Shown: one piece after another, positions 1 to 5,030 of the stretch
Layout: the number at the start of each line of letters is the position of its first letter
Numbering within the stretch: position 1 is the first letter of the stretch
From: Planctomycetota bacterium
GTDB taxonomy: Bacteria > Planctomycetota > J058 > JARGOJ01
NCBI GenBank assembly: GCA_029210225.1
Contig: JARGOJ010000718.1
Span: 1 to 5,030, forward strand
Length of the DNA: 5,030 bases
Direction: 5' to 3'
Notes under the pieces: generated by a model
Seen by the model: the letters and a program-made list of their open reading frames with translations, nothing else
Databases searched by the model: none
What the model was told of the DNA's origin: nothing
Position numbers and translations under genes: made by a program

Positions 1-65
1 TCCTTAGAGAACTCCCAGGGAAGCAGTGATCCCAAATCTGTAAGGCCAGCACCGAATACTCACGA

Positions 66-95
66 CGCTCATTCTTGAATCACCAAGAATGAGCG
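66..95. repeat. Perfect 12-bp inverted repeat (hairpin) upstream of the SUKH gene
   Basis: CGCTCATTCTTG (66-77) is exactly complementary to CAAGAATGAGCG (84-95), leaving a 6-nt loop (78-83). The stem is long and perfect, so it should fold stably in RNA from either strand. No T-run follows on the + strand and no clear one on the - strand, so it is not a textbook intrinsic terminator. It could be the 3' end structure of a gene lying left of the window, an mRNA-stability element in the leader of the gene at 139, or a dispersed palindromic repeat. I saw no second copy in the window. The structure is seen directly; its role is open. Confidence 0.7.
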
Positions 96-138
96 CTACT
101 GCTGTGATAAATCGACGTTTCCTGACTCTAAGGAAACA

Positions 139-1023
139 ATGGACACACAACTAACAGAGTTGAAGCGAATCTGGAGAGCGAGCGGCGACCCCGCCGACGA
201 ATTTCGCTATTTGCAATATCGGATGCGACTTGGTCAACTTAGCCTCGAAGAAATGCTCCTCTCCAAATCCCGCTGGAGTGAGATCTTCCGCATATTGACG
301 ACGCAAATTGACCCCGTTGTTAATGAAGGAGATGGTTTTATAAGAGAGGAGGTCGAAGCGACTGAGACCCGGCTGAATATACGATTACCTGGGGTGCTCT
401 CTGAGTTCTATCTGTTGCTAGGACGGCATCGGGCTCTCGTCTCACACTCAGAGTTTGTTCGTCAAATCTATGACCTTGTTTTCAAAAATGACCTGCTTAT
501 CCTCCGTCTTGGGATTCCTCCGTTTGACTGGCACCGCGCTCCGAAACCCCGTTTTTGGTTTGGCATTCGTCGTGAGCATTTAATGCAATCAAATCCCCCA
601 GTTTTCTGTGAAATCCGGGAGCGGTCAGGGCGCATTTTAGGAACGTTTCAGGCCCACGATGATCTCGTTTCGTTCCTCACCGCGAGAATTCGCCGCTCCA
701 CGATTCGTCCTGTGAGTTGTCCTTTCTCTGGGGCGCCCTATCAGCACTTTGAGTTTCCTATCTCCGAAAAAGGACGGCTGGAGCATTATCGAGCCTTGGC
801 TCGAGATTTGTTTCAGTGGCGGGAGGCCGAGAGTGGATTTTTTTGGTTCTACGAGCTAGGTGCATTCTTCGCTCGGGGAGCGCGGAGTACGGTTCACCGA
901 ATCTTGCTGATGGCCGATTATTCTATGTCGGAAGAATATGTTCGCGAGCGACTTTGCGCGCTAAATTCCCCCCTCTTAAAAGGGCTTGCTGTGGCAGCTC
1001 CGGAATGGCTGGATCATCTCTAA
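139..1023 (+). CDS. SUKH (SMI1/KNR4-like) domain protein
   Basis: This is a 294-residue, probably cytoplasmic protein with no signal peptide or membrane helix. The ATG is supported by AAGGA at 130-134, 4 nt upstream. Residues 1-46 form a charged helical region with the phrase GDPADEFRYLQYRMRLGQL; I recall similar N-terminal motifs in proteins of Myxococcota and Planctomycetota, but only from memory. Residues about 69-185 fit the SMI1/KNR4 (SUKH) pattern in order: an E-rich helix, RLNIRLPGVLSEFYLLLGR (78-96), FWFGIRREHL (139-148), NPPVF (152-156), and a closing DDLVSFL helix (174-180). The last ~110 residues are aromatic-rich (FFWFYELGAFF) and match nothing I recognise. Known SUKH proteins are often immunity proteins that bind and neutralise polymorphic or contact-dependent toxins. 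No toxin is next door, so it may be an orphan immunity protein or a general protein-binding module. Confidence is good for the gene, moderate for the family and low for the role. Confidence 0.8.
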   Translation: MDTQLTELKRIWRASGDPADEFRYLQYRMRLGQLSLEEMLLSKSRWSEIFRILTTQIDPVVNEGDGFIREEVEATETRLNIRLPGVLSEFYLLLGRHRALVSHSEFVRQIYDLVFKNDLLILRLGIPPFDWHRAPKPRFWFGIRREHLMQSNPPVFCEIRERSGRILGTFQAHDDLVSFLTARIRRSTIRPVSCPFSGAPYQHFEFPISEKGRLEHYRALARDLFQWREAESGFFWFYELGAFFARGARSTVHRILLMADYSMSEEYVRERLCALNSPLLKGLAVAAPEWLDHL

Positions 1024-1062
1024 CACGGTCTTTCCATTGATACATAGAGTCTGAAGGAAAAG

Positions 1063-1143
1063 ATGGGAAACACTTATTTATTGAGCCCATTTGTAGCTCT
1101 TTGTCGTCCAAGCTTGGATCAATGGTGGGGAGAGCACGAATGA
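1063..1143 (+). CDS. Possible 26-residue leader ORF coupled to the membrane-protein gene
   Basis: An ATG at 1063 sits behind AAGGA (1054-1058) with a somewhat short 4-nt spacer. It opens 26 codons, MGNTYLLSPFVALCR followed by a Trp-Trp pair and an acidic end. The TGA stop (1141-1143) overlaps the ATG of the next gene at 1140 as ATGA, the classic arrangement for translational coupling. The peptide resembles nothing I know and has no clear attenuator features such as runs of one amino acid. It may be a real leader peptide that regulates or re-initiates translation of the downstream gene. It could also be chance, since short ORFs with a Shine-Dalgarno-like sequence occur by accident. Confidence 0.35.
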   Translation: MGNTYLLSPFVALCRPSLDQWWGEHE

Positions 1144-1799
1144 TTCGATCTGGAAAGAACTCAGGGAAGGTCCTAAAGGGCAAAGTTGTTAACACTGCAA
1201 CGACGCAGAAATCGGAGACTGATAGACCAAAACAGAGATCTGGCGCGAACAGCCGAGGTGTTTTGAAGGCCAAGGCTGTCAGTCCTGTTTCGAGCAGCGA
1301 GATAAAGCCTCGTTGGCGTGGACAAAACTCAAATGTTCAAAAGAAATCTTATACCTATACTCACGAACCCAATCCCTATGAGAGCATTCTGTACATTGGG
1401 GTCGCAGCGTCTCTCACCTTCCTCGGAGTTGTCGGGATATTGACCTACTCATGGGAAGCTATATTTTTCTTCCCTTTGGGAGCCCTAAGCCTCTACTTCA
1501 GGTTCCTTAACTCACAAAGCAAAAATGAGTTTGTGTTCGATGCGAAGAGTCAGACTGTTTATGAGCGCTATCATCTCTTTGGAAAGCTGAAGGAAGAAAC
1601 GCCGTATCCATTCAGTAGTTTTGGCAGGGTCACAATTCGTAGGAAGACCTTTCATAAAAAGGACTTTCAAAGCGGTGACTATTACCTCCTCGTTCTCTAC
1701 CACGAAGACGGAGAGATAGAATTACCTGGTTCCGTAGCTTTTAGGGAGAAGCTATTCGAAAAAAGGGATGCCATCGCTGAGGTCCTAAACCTTCCCTGA
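1140..1799 (+). CDS. Two-helix membrane protein with a cytoplasmic PH-like domain
   Basis: The protein has 219 residues from the ATG at 1140. I chose this start because GGGGAG (1127-1132) lies 7 nt upstream; an in-frame TTG at 1101 and an ATG at 1122 lack a comparable ribosome site. Residues 1-80 are basic, Ser/Lys-rich and probably disordered, and contain a repeated RSGxNSxxVLKxKxV motif. Two hydrophobic segments follow (about 83-103 and 107-123), joined by a turn of only a few residues, so a hairpin with both ends in the cytoplasm is likely. Residues about 129-216 are beta-rich: NEFVFDAKSQTVYERYHLFGKLKEE has the alternating pattern and FG turn seen in bacterial PH-like domains, then more strands (YYLLVLYHEDGEIEL) and a final helix. 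No catalytic motif is visible. The gene converges on the lipoprotein gene, 64 nt apart, with no clear terminator between them. The function is unknown; a membrane-associated scaffold or sensor is one guess. Confidence 0.75.
   Translation: MIRSGKNSGKVLKGKVVNTATTQKSETDRPKQRSGANSRGVLKAKAVSPVSSSEIKPRWRGQNSNVQKKSYTYTHEPNPYESILYIGVAASLTFLGVVGILTYSWEAIFFFPLGALSLYFRFLNSQSKNEFVFDAKSQTVYERYHLFGKLKEETPYPFSSFGRVTIRRKTFHKKDFQSGDYYLLVLYHEDGEIELPGSVAFREKLFEKRDAIAEVLNLP
1146..1343 (+). repeat. Repeated basic peptide motif in the membrane protein's N-terminus
   Basis: Codons 1146-1190 encode RSGKNSGKVLKGKVV and codons 1236-1280 encode RSGANSRGVLKAKAV, exactly 30 residues apart. A weaker third copy, RGQNSNVQK, lies at 1317-1343. 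The first two copies use different synonymous codons at several shared residues (tca/agc for Ser, gtc/gtt for Val, cta/ttg for Leu). The similarity is therefore held at protein level and is not a recent DNA duplication. The motif looks like a basic short linear binding motif just ahead of the membrane. Confidence 0.6.
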
Positions 1800-1863
1800 C
1801 TTAGATGGCGCTTCAGGAGATCATTGTTCAGTGTTCCTAGATCGTCAGTGATTGGGGGTTGAG

Positions 1864-2640
1864 TTACTTATCTCCCGGTTTGGACATGTCGCTTCCCTTA
1901 GGTGGAGTCTGATCGATCTCGACCTCTTCTTCGACAACGATAGCGACCGAGCTAAAGCAGACATTCGTAATCTTTGCTTGTCCGAGAGTTTTCAGGACAC
2001 CACATAGATCACCCAGATCCACACCATCACTGCACGCCAGATCGATCACTGGCCTGGTTCCCTTGTACTCTTTTATCCAAAAGTTCAGTTCTTCGCTGAG
2101 TTTCTTAAAACCAGCTTTCAGATCCCCTCCTTCTTGGCAATGAATATTCGCACGTGAGGCTAACATCGGAGATCTTGAGCTTCGGGGTTCGTTGTCTGAA
2201 TAGGTTAGCATTAAGGAGAGTTTTCTCATTGTTGAAGGGGCGGGGGCGCTTTGAAAGTTCTCTTGGGGAGCGCAACTGATAAGGGAGGATCCGTTTTCAT
2301 TGACGAAGCGAACCTGCTCGATCTTTGCCAGGACAAGCTGCTTCATCACCCACTTGAATTCCTTGTATTGAGTGTTCTTGTGAAGGTGGAGGACCGCATC
2401 GCCCTTATTCGTTTTCAGTGTTGCGAGTAGAGCATCGGGAGAGGTTACCTTTGAGTTGACTTCAATCGTTCCCTTTTTTAGATGAATCGTTTGAGGCTTG
2501 GGTTTTACCGCCGGTGTTTTATCGGAGGCCGTCGACTTTGCTGAACTATCCTTCGGCTTGGATTTGTCAGGTTTTTCGCTCTTACACGCTGTCAAACCCA
2601 ATAACAAAAACAATGCTGTCCAGAAGATTGTTGATTTCAA
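1864..2640 (-). CDS. Lipoprotein with two ExbD/TolR-like periplasmic domains
   Basis: This is a 258-residue predicted lipoprotein. The start is a TTG codon (2638-2640), set by a strong ribosome site 6 nt upstream. Residues 1-18 are a type II signal peptide ending in the lipobox LTAC, with the lipidated Cys at 19. A Lys/Ser/Pro-rich linker (20-50) should carry the folded part away from the membrane. Residues about 51-114 (IHLKKGTIEVNSKV... then a helix, a VLHLHKN strand, a helix, and IEQVRFVNE) follow the strand and helix order of the ExbD/TolR periplasmic domain. Residues about 164-232 repeat that order (ANIHCQE..., helix, PVIDLACSD, helix, ITNVCFSSV). ExbD and TolR are inner-membrane partners of ExbB/TolQ motors and normally carry a transmembrane helix; here the anchor is a lipid. 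Five cysteines besides Cys19 (123, 168, 203, 213, 228) may form disulfides. The domain assignment is a by-eye inference. Confidence 0.8.
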   Translation of the reverse strand: MKSTIFWTALFLLLGLTACKSEKPDKSKPKDSSAKSTASDKTPAVKPKPQTIHLKKGTIEVNSKVTSPDALLATLKTNKGDAVLHLHKNTQYKEFKWVMKQLVLAKIEQVRFVNENGSSLISCAPQENFQSAPAPSTMRKLSLMLTYSDNEPRSSRSPMLASRANIHCQEGGDLKAGFKKLSEELNFWIKEYKGTRPVIDLACSDGVDLGDLCGVLKTLGQAKITNVCFSSVAIVVEEEVEIDQTPPKGSDMSKPGDK

Positions 2641-2646
2641 TTTGAT

Positions 2647-2652
2647 CCTCCC
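2647..2652 (-). promoter_or_regulatory. Strong Shine-Dalgarno fixing the lipoprotein's TTG start
   Basis: Read on the - strand, GGGAGG lies 6 nt before the TTG at 2640. The signal peptide begins exactly there with MKSTIFW, and no ATG would keep the signal peptide whole, so this site decides the start. Confidence 0.75.
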
Positions 2653-2665
2653 AAAGAACTAAGAA

Positions 2666-2685
2666 TGTATGAGTCTGATCATACA
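2666..2685. promoter_or_regulatory. 20-bp dyad, candidate operator upstream of the lipoprotein gene
   Basis: TGTATGA (2666-2672) and TCATACA (2679-2685) are perfect inverted repeats separated by 6 nt (GTCTGA). The dyad lies 26-45 nt before the lipoprotein start, inside the divergent spacer shared with the crotonase operon. Its size and spacing suit a dimeric regulator such as a helix-turn-helix protein, and it would overlap the promoter or early leader of the lipoprotein gene. It could equally be a small RNA hairpin. No regulator gene is visible in the window. Confidence 0.4.
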
Positions 2686-2845
2686 AGGAATTGAAATAAG
2701 CTGAGACCCGAAATCGACTCATCTCTAGTTTTCGATGCGCTCTTGGAATCTGGAAGAGGGGATTATGGGTGAAGCGTGTCCACCGACAAATCGTATTGCT
2801 GCATGAGGAAGTCTTGCTCTCACAACACTTTAAGCCAAGCTGCTC

Positions 2846-2876
2846 ATGACGGGCGTTGAGTTGTCCTCTATATAGT
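2846..2876 (+). promoter_or_regulatory. Weak candidate sigma-70-type promoter for the crotonase operon
   Basis: TATAGT (2871-2876) matches the -10 consensus at five of six positions. ATGACG (2846-2851) matches the -35 consensus at four of six, with a long 19-nt spacer. Transcription would start about 35-40 nt before the ATG at 2921. The position is sensible, but the match is modest and the host's promoter consensus is unknown. Confidence 0.3.
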
Positions 2877-2920
2877 AGAATTGCCGCTCTGCAAAATTCT
2901 TGAGACAGCGGGAATCTCCT

Positions 2921-3748
2921 ATGGACAAGCAAGATGTTGGCTCGATTCACATCAGTCGCTCAGGTACCGTCGCGACGGTTGAACTCTATGCGCCGTGGCG
3001 GGGCAACGCCCTCGATAACGCGATGCTCAAAGCTCTTACAATCACTCTTCATGGCTTCGCCGAAGAGATCGCAAACGAAGAGCCCGACGCGCCGCGTTGT
3101 GTGATTCTCAGGGGAGGAGGCGAGAAGAACTTTTCCACTGGTTATTTCCTCAAGGATCTCTTGGCGCAAGTCAACGCTGCGGACATCCCGATTGATTTCG
3201 CGCAGCATCCTCTTGAGACGGCGGTTCGAGCGCTCGACTCTTTGCCTTGCCCAAGCATCGCTATGATTCAAGGGAACGCTTTGGGAGCTGGCTGCGAGCT
3301 GGCCTTAACCTGTGATATCCGTATCGGCGCTGAGAACTGCAAGATGGGCATGCCTCCGGCGAAGCTTGGGGTCCTCTACAGCATTACCGGGATGCGTCGT
3401 CTCACGGAGTTGGTCGGCCTGGCTGCGGCCAAAGAGCTGCTCTTCACAGCGCTCCCTGTGGACAGCTCTCGCGCCTTGTCCCTTGGAATGCTCAATCACC
3501 AGGTGAAGAACGGGCTCTTGGAGATGAAGGCCGAGGCGATGGCCAAGACCATCGCTAAGAATGCGCCCCTGGCTGTTCGCTTCACGAAGAGCGTCATGAA
3601 CGACTACCTGCGAATTCCGAGCGACTTGAACGACTACGAGCGTCGACGGGTCGCGGCGATGCGTCGACATTGCTTTGACTCTGAAGATTTCCAGCATGGG
3701 GTCCAGAGCATCCTTGAGAAGAAGCCCCCTGAGTTCAAAGGACGGTGA
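2921..3748 (+). CDS. Crotonase-family protein resembling methylmalonyl-CoA decarboxylase
   Basis: The protein has 275 residues from the ATG at 2921, with GGGA at 2910-2913 as ribosome site. A TTG at 2900 would add seven residues but has weaker support. It is a full-length enoyl-CoA hydratase/isomerase (crotonase) fold, a cytoplasmic enzyme class acting on acyl-CoA thioesters. The first oxyanion-hole segment is FSTGYFLKDL (71-80) and the second is GNALGAGCELALTCD (118-132). Glu126 matches the first catalytic Glu of hydratases. The second hydratase Glu is replaced in MPPAKLG (144-150), which argues against normal hydratase chemistry. The stretch MPPAKLGVLYSITG, KELLFTALPV, ALSLGMLNH and the tail DSEDFQHGVQSILEKKPPEF closely resemble E. 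coli methylmalonyl-CoA decarboxylase (ScpB/YgfG) as I recall it. The active-site Tyr of that enzyme is matched by Tyr153. It is the first gene of an operon with the hydrolase 3 nt downstream. The crotonase fold is certain; the decarboxylase reaction is likely but unproven. Confidence 0.9.
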   Translation: MDKQDVGSIHISRSGTVATVELYAPWRGNALDNAMLKALTITLHGFAEEIANEEPDAPRCVILRGGGEKNFSTGYFLKDLLAQVNAADIPIDFAQHPLETAVRALDSLPCPSIAMIQGNALGAGCELALTCDIRIGAENCKMGMPPAKLGVLYSITGMRRLTELVGLAAAKELLFTALPVDSSRALSLGMLNHQVKNGLLEMKAEAMAKTIAKNAPLAVRFTKSVMNDYLRIPSDLNDYERRRVAAMRRHCFDSEDFQHGVQSILEKKPPEFKGR

Positions 3749-3751
3749 TCT

Positions 3752-4396
3752 ATGGTCGATGACATCTACAACGCTGAAAGTGGTCGCGGCCAGCTCATGG
3801 AGCGCTCCACGATTGTGCAAGCCGGATCCAACACTCTTGAAGCGATCTATCTAAGAGGAAGCGCGACGCCTCCGGTCTTGGTGGTCCCAGGGATTCATAT
3901 CTCTGGAGGCAACATGGAAGGCTCAGTGAGCAATGAGATCGCCTATACCACCTCTTACAATGGTCACGCCAGCCTCCGATTTGCCTGGCATGGGCAGGGA
4001 GCCAGCGAAGGTGAGCTGCCGAAGGAGGGGGAGTCATTGGAGTCTCTCCAAGTCGATTTAGAGCACTCTGTGCAGCATCTACTAGATTGTGAGGATAGTC
4101 AGAGCGTGGCGCTGGTTGCGCTCAGAGATGGAGCTTTGCCGGCTTTAAGCTATGCAGCGGCGAATCCAGAGAAGGTCGCCTTGGTGGCTTTGATCGATCC
4201 GCCTGAAGAGGCGGCAGAGCAAATCGGAGAGCAGCCGACCTTTGTCTTTTTTCCAGGGGAAGAGGTGATTCCCCGGGCCTTTCACGATTTTGATAAATGC
4301 AGCGTGGTGAGAATTCCGAAAGCCGATCGGGCCTTTCGTCGCAACCTGAGTTTGCTCGGTCAAAGTGTCGCAAATTTGTTAAGTCGGCCAAGGTAA
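3752..4396 (+). CDS. Short alpha/beta-hydrolase-fold protein, probably catalytically dead
   Basis: This 214-residue cytoplasmic protein starts 3 nt after the crotonase stop. Its ribosome site (AAAGGA) lies inside the end of that gene, so the two are probably translationally coupled. Residues 41-90 show the compact hydrolase pattern of the COG2945-type family: VLVVPGIHISGGNM, then VSNEIAY, then SLRFAWHGQGASEGE, comparable with the family's LRFNFRGxGxSEGE. The nucleophile elbow expected as GxSxG reads ALRDG (123-127), putting Arg125 where the Ser should be. Near the C-terminus the family's ADHFF-like catalytic His segment reads ADRAF (191-195), with Arg193 in place of His. The acid loop appears shortened to GEEVIP (169-174). 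The fold continues cleanly to the end without frameshift, so this looks like a maintained pseudoenzyme. A regulatory, chaperone or acyl-CoA-binding role beside the crotonase is an inference. The fold is well supported and the loss of catalysis moderately so. Confidence 0.8.
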   Translation: MVDDIYNAESGRGQLMERSTIVQAGSNTLEAIYLRGSATPPVLVVPGIHISGGNMEGSVSNEIAYTTSYNGHASLRFAWHGQGASEGELPKEGESLESLQVDLEHSVQHLLDCEDSQSVALVALRDGALPALSYAAANPEKVALVALIDPPEEAAEQIGEQPTFVFFPGEEVIPRAFHDFDKCSVVRIPKADRAFRRNLSLLGQSVANLLSRPR

Positions 4397-4850
4397 AGCA
4401 ACTTTCTCGACATTCCCCATCGCTTGCAATATGACGATTGTCAACGATTACGCTGAGACAGAGCAACGGCGCTTCTCTTATCTCCTGGAAAATCAAAATC
4501 TTTTCTCAAGGCAAAACTTTGGGATGCCGAAAAGTAAGCCATAACCCAGTAGGCATAGTTGATAAAGGATTCCGTCCACCGCGCTTTTAGGTCTCAACCA
4601 AACTCTCACTTTCCTCGTGAGTGATTTAAAAACCTCATAAAGTCTACGGCGGAATCTTTGGAACAACTGTGTGGATTCGTCGAGTTTCGTCGACCAATAC
4701 CAAAGTGTCTGCTCGCGGGGGGTTGTTTTGGCAAGCCTAAGACTTGTTGGAGCGACGTCTCAGCGCGCTTTGGATCGACGGAACCCAGATGAGCCCCATT
4801 TCCTTCAGGGTTGTGGTTTTCAATATAAGGATATGAGGGTAGGTTGAATT
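4397..4850. other. Intergenic region with no supportable gene
   Basis: About 450 bases separate the hydrolase stop from the VWA gene. I find no ORF with homology or a good ribosome site and no tRNA-like or other RNA-like structure. There is no convincing terminator; the best short stem is CTCAC/GTGAG (4605-4621) with a 7-nt loop and no clear T-run. A 103-codon antisense ORF crosses the region but looks non-coding. The segment probably holds the 3' end of the crotonase operon transcript and the promoter of the VWA gene, neither of which I can place. Confidence 0.6.
4835..4843 (+). promoter_or_regulatory. Ribosome binding site setting the VWA gene's GTG start
   Basis: GAGGGTAGG lies 7 nt before GTG 4851. 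An in-frame ATG at 4833 is closed by TGA at 4845-4847, so translation cannot begin upstream in this frame, and GTG 4851 is the first usable start. Confidence 0.7.
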
Positions 4851-5030
4851 GTGAATTTCGAAACTTCGGGGCCAAAAAATCGCCTAAATAACGACAGTGA
4901 GCAATCGCTCTTTCCACTTCTAAGCGATCAGGATGATCTCGACTTAGTCATTCTCTGCGACACCACCGAGAGCATGGAAGAAACCTTTCCTGAAATTCGC
5001 CGCGCTGTGACAGACCTTGTCCTTAAAATA
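4851..5030 (+). CDS. VWA (von Willebrand factor A) domain protein, N-terminal fragment
   Basis: Sixty codons are visible before the window ends, from a GTG start with a good ribosome site. The first 28 residues are polar, with no signal peptide or membrane helix, so the protein is probably cytoplasmic. From residue 29 DLDLVILCDTTESMEETFPE gives the first beta strand and the metal-ion-dependent adhesion site (MIDAS) loop of a VWA domain. The loop reads D37-T-T39-E-S41-M, a DxTxS form of the usual DxSxS. An amphipathic helix (EIRRAVTDLVLKI) follows as expected. VWA domains bind protein partners through a divalent metal, and cytoplasmic ones with DTTxSM often sit in multidomain regulators or chaperone-type systems. 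The rest of the protein, including the later MIDAS Thr and Asp, lies beyond the window, so the overall function cannot be judged. Confidence 0.8.
   Translation, partial: MNFETSGPKNRLNNDSEQSLFPLLSDQDDLDLVILCDTTESMEETFPEIRRAVTDLVLKI

Noticed and set aside
75..110. TTGAAT and TGATAA as a promoter for the SUKH gene
   Set aside because: The spacer between them is 24 nt, too long for a standard promoter, and the -35 element lies within the hairpin.
1101..1139. Upstream TTG (1101) or ATG (1122) as start of the membrane protein
   Set aside because: Neither has a convincing ribosome site, whereas ATG 1140 has GGGGAG 7 nt upstream.
1815..1855. Imperfect inverted repeat between the convergent genes as a bidirectional terminator
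   Set aside because: ATCATTG and CAGTGAT pair over only 7 bp with one wobble and a 19-nt loop, and no T-tract is present on either strand.
2765..2806. 13-codon ORF (MGEACPPTNRIAA) with a GAGGGG sequence before it
   Set aside because: It is very short, its ribosome-site spacing is too tight, and it is not coupled to the downstream gene.
4605..4621. CTCAC/GTGAG stem as a terminator for the crotonase operon
   Set aside because: The stem has only 5 bp with a 7-nt loop, no T-run follows, and it lies about 210 nt past the stop codon.
4674..4700. tRNA-like or short repeat element around the TCGTCGA direct repeat
   Set aside because: Only a 7-base repeat is present; no cloverleaf arms can be formed and no further copies are nearby.
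4606..4917. 103-codon ORF on the - strand between the hydrolase and VWA genes
   Set aside because: It has no recognisable domain, is rich in residues typical of random translation (Asn, Ser, Pro, His, Arg), and runs antisense over the well-supported start of the VWA gene.

Overview
This is a 5,030-base bacterial window holding five complete protein genes, one gene cut off by the right edge, and one plausible leader peptide. A lipoprotein with a type II signal peptide and ExbD/TolR-like periplasmic domains points to a Gram-negative (diderm) host. Base composition is moderate: lines counted by hand run from about 40-42% G+C in the membrane-protein and lipoprotein genes to about 53-57% in the crotonase gene. 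The mix of a SUKH-domain protein with an N-terminal helical motif, a duplicated ExbD-like lipoprotein and a VWA protein with a DTTxSM motif recalls predatory or developmentally complex groups such as Myxococcota, Bdellovibrionota or Planctomycetota. That placement is an inference, and nothing here fixes the species.

Layout. Positions 1-138 are non-coding and carry a perfect 12-bp hairpin (66-95). Next come a SUKH (SMI1/KNR4-like) protein (139-1023, +) and a two-helix membrane protein with a PH-like tail (1140-1799, +). The membrane-protein gene is preceded by a possible 26-codon leader ORF that overlaps its start codon (1063-1143). A convergent lipoprotein gene follows (1864-2640, -, TTG start). 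The divergent spacer 2641-2920 carries a 20-bp dyad and a weak candidate promoter. A tight two-gene operon comes next: a crotonase resembling methylmalonyl-CoA decarboxylase (2921-3748, +) and, 3 nt later, a short alpha/beta-hydrolase-fold protein (3752-4396, +). About 450 bases without a supportable gene follow (4397-4850). The window ends inside the N-terminus of a VWA-domain protein (4851 to beyond 5030, +).

How the genes work together. Only the crotonase/hydrolase pair has a strong case for a shared function, probably CoA-thioester metabolism. Its second member appears to have lost the catalytic Ser and His of its family, so it may be a non-enzymatic partner. The other genes look like independent units. 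I see no phage, transposon, CRISPR, tRNA or rRNA sequence. The points most worth following are the apparent pseudo-hydrolase paired with the crotonase, the lipoprotein with two ExbD-like lobes, the coupled leader ORF, and the repeated basic motif ahead of the membrane segments of the PH-like protein.
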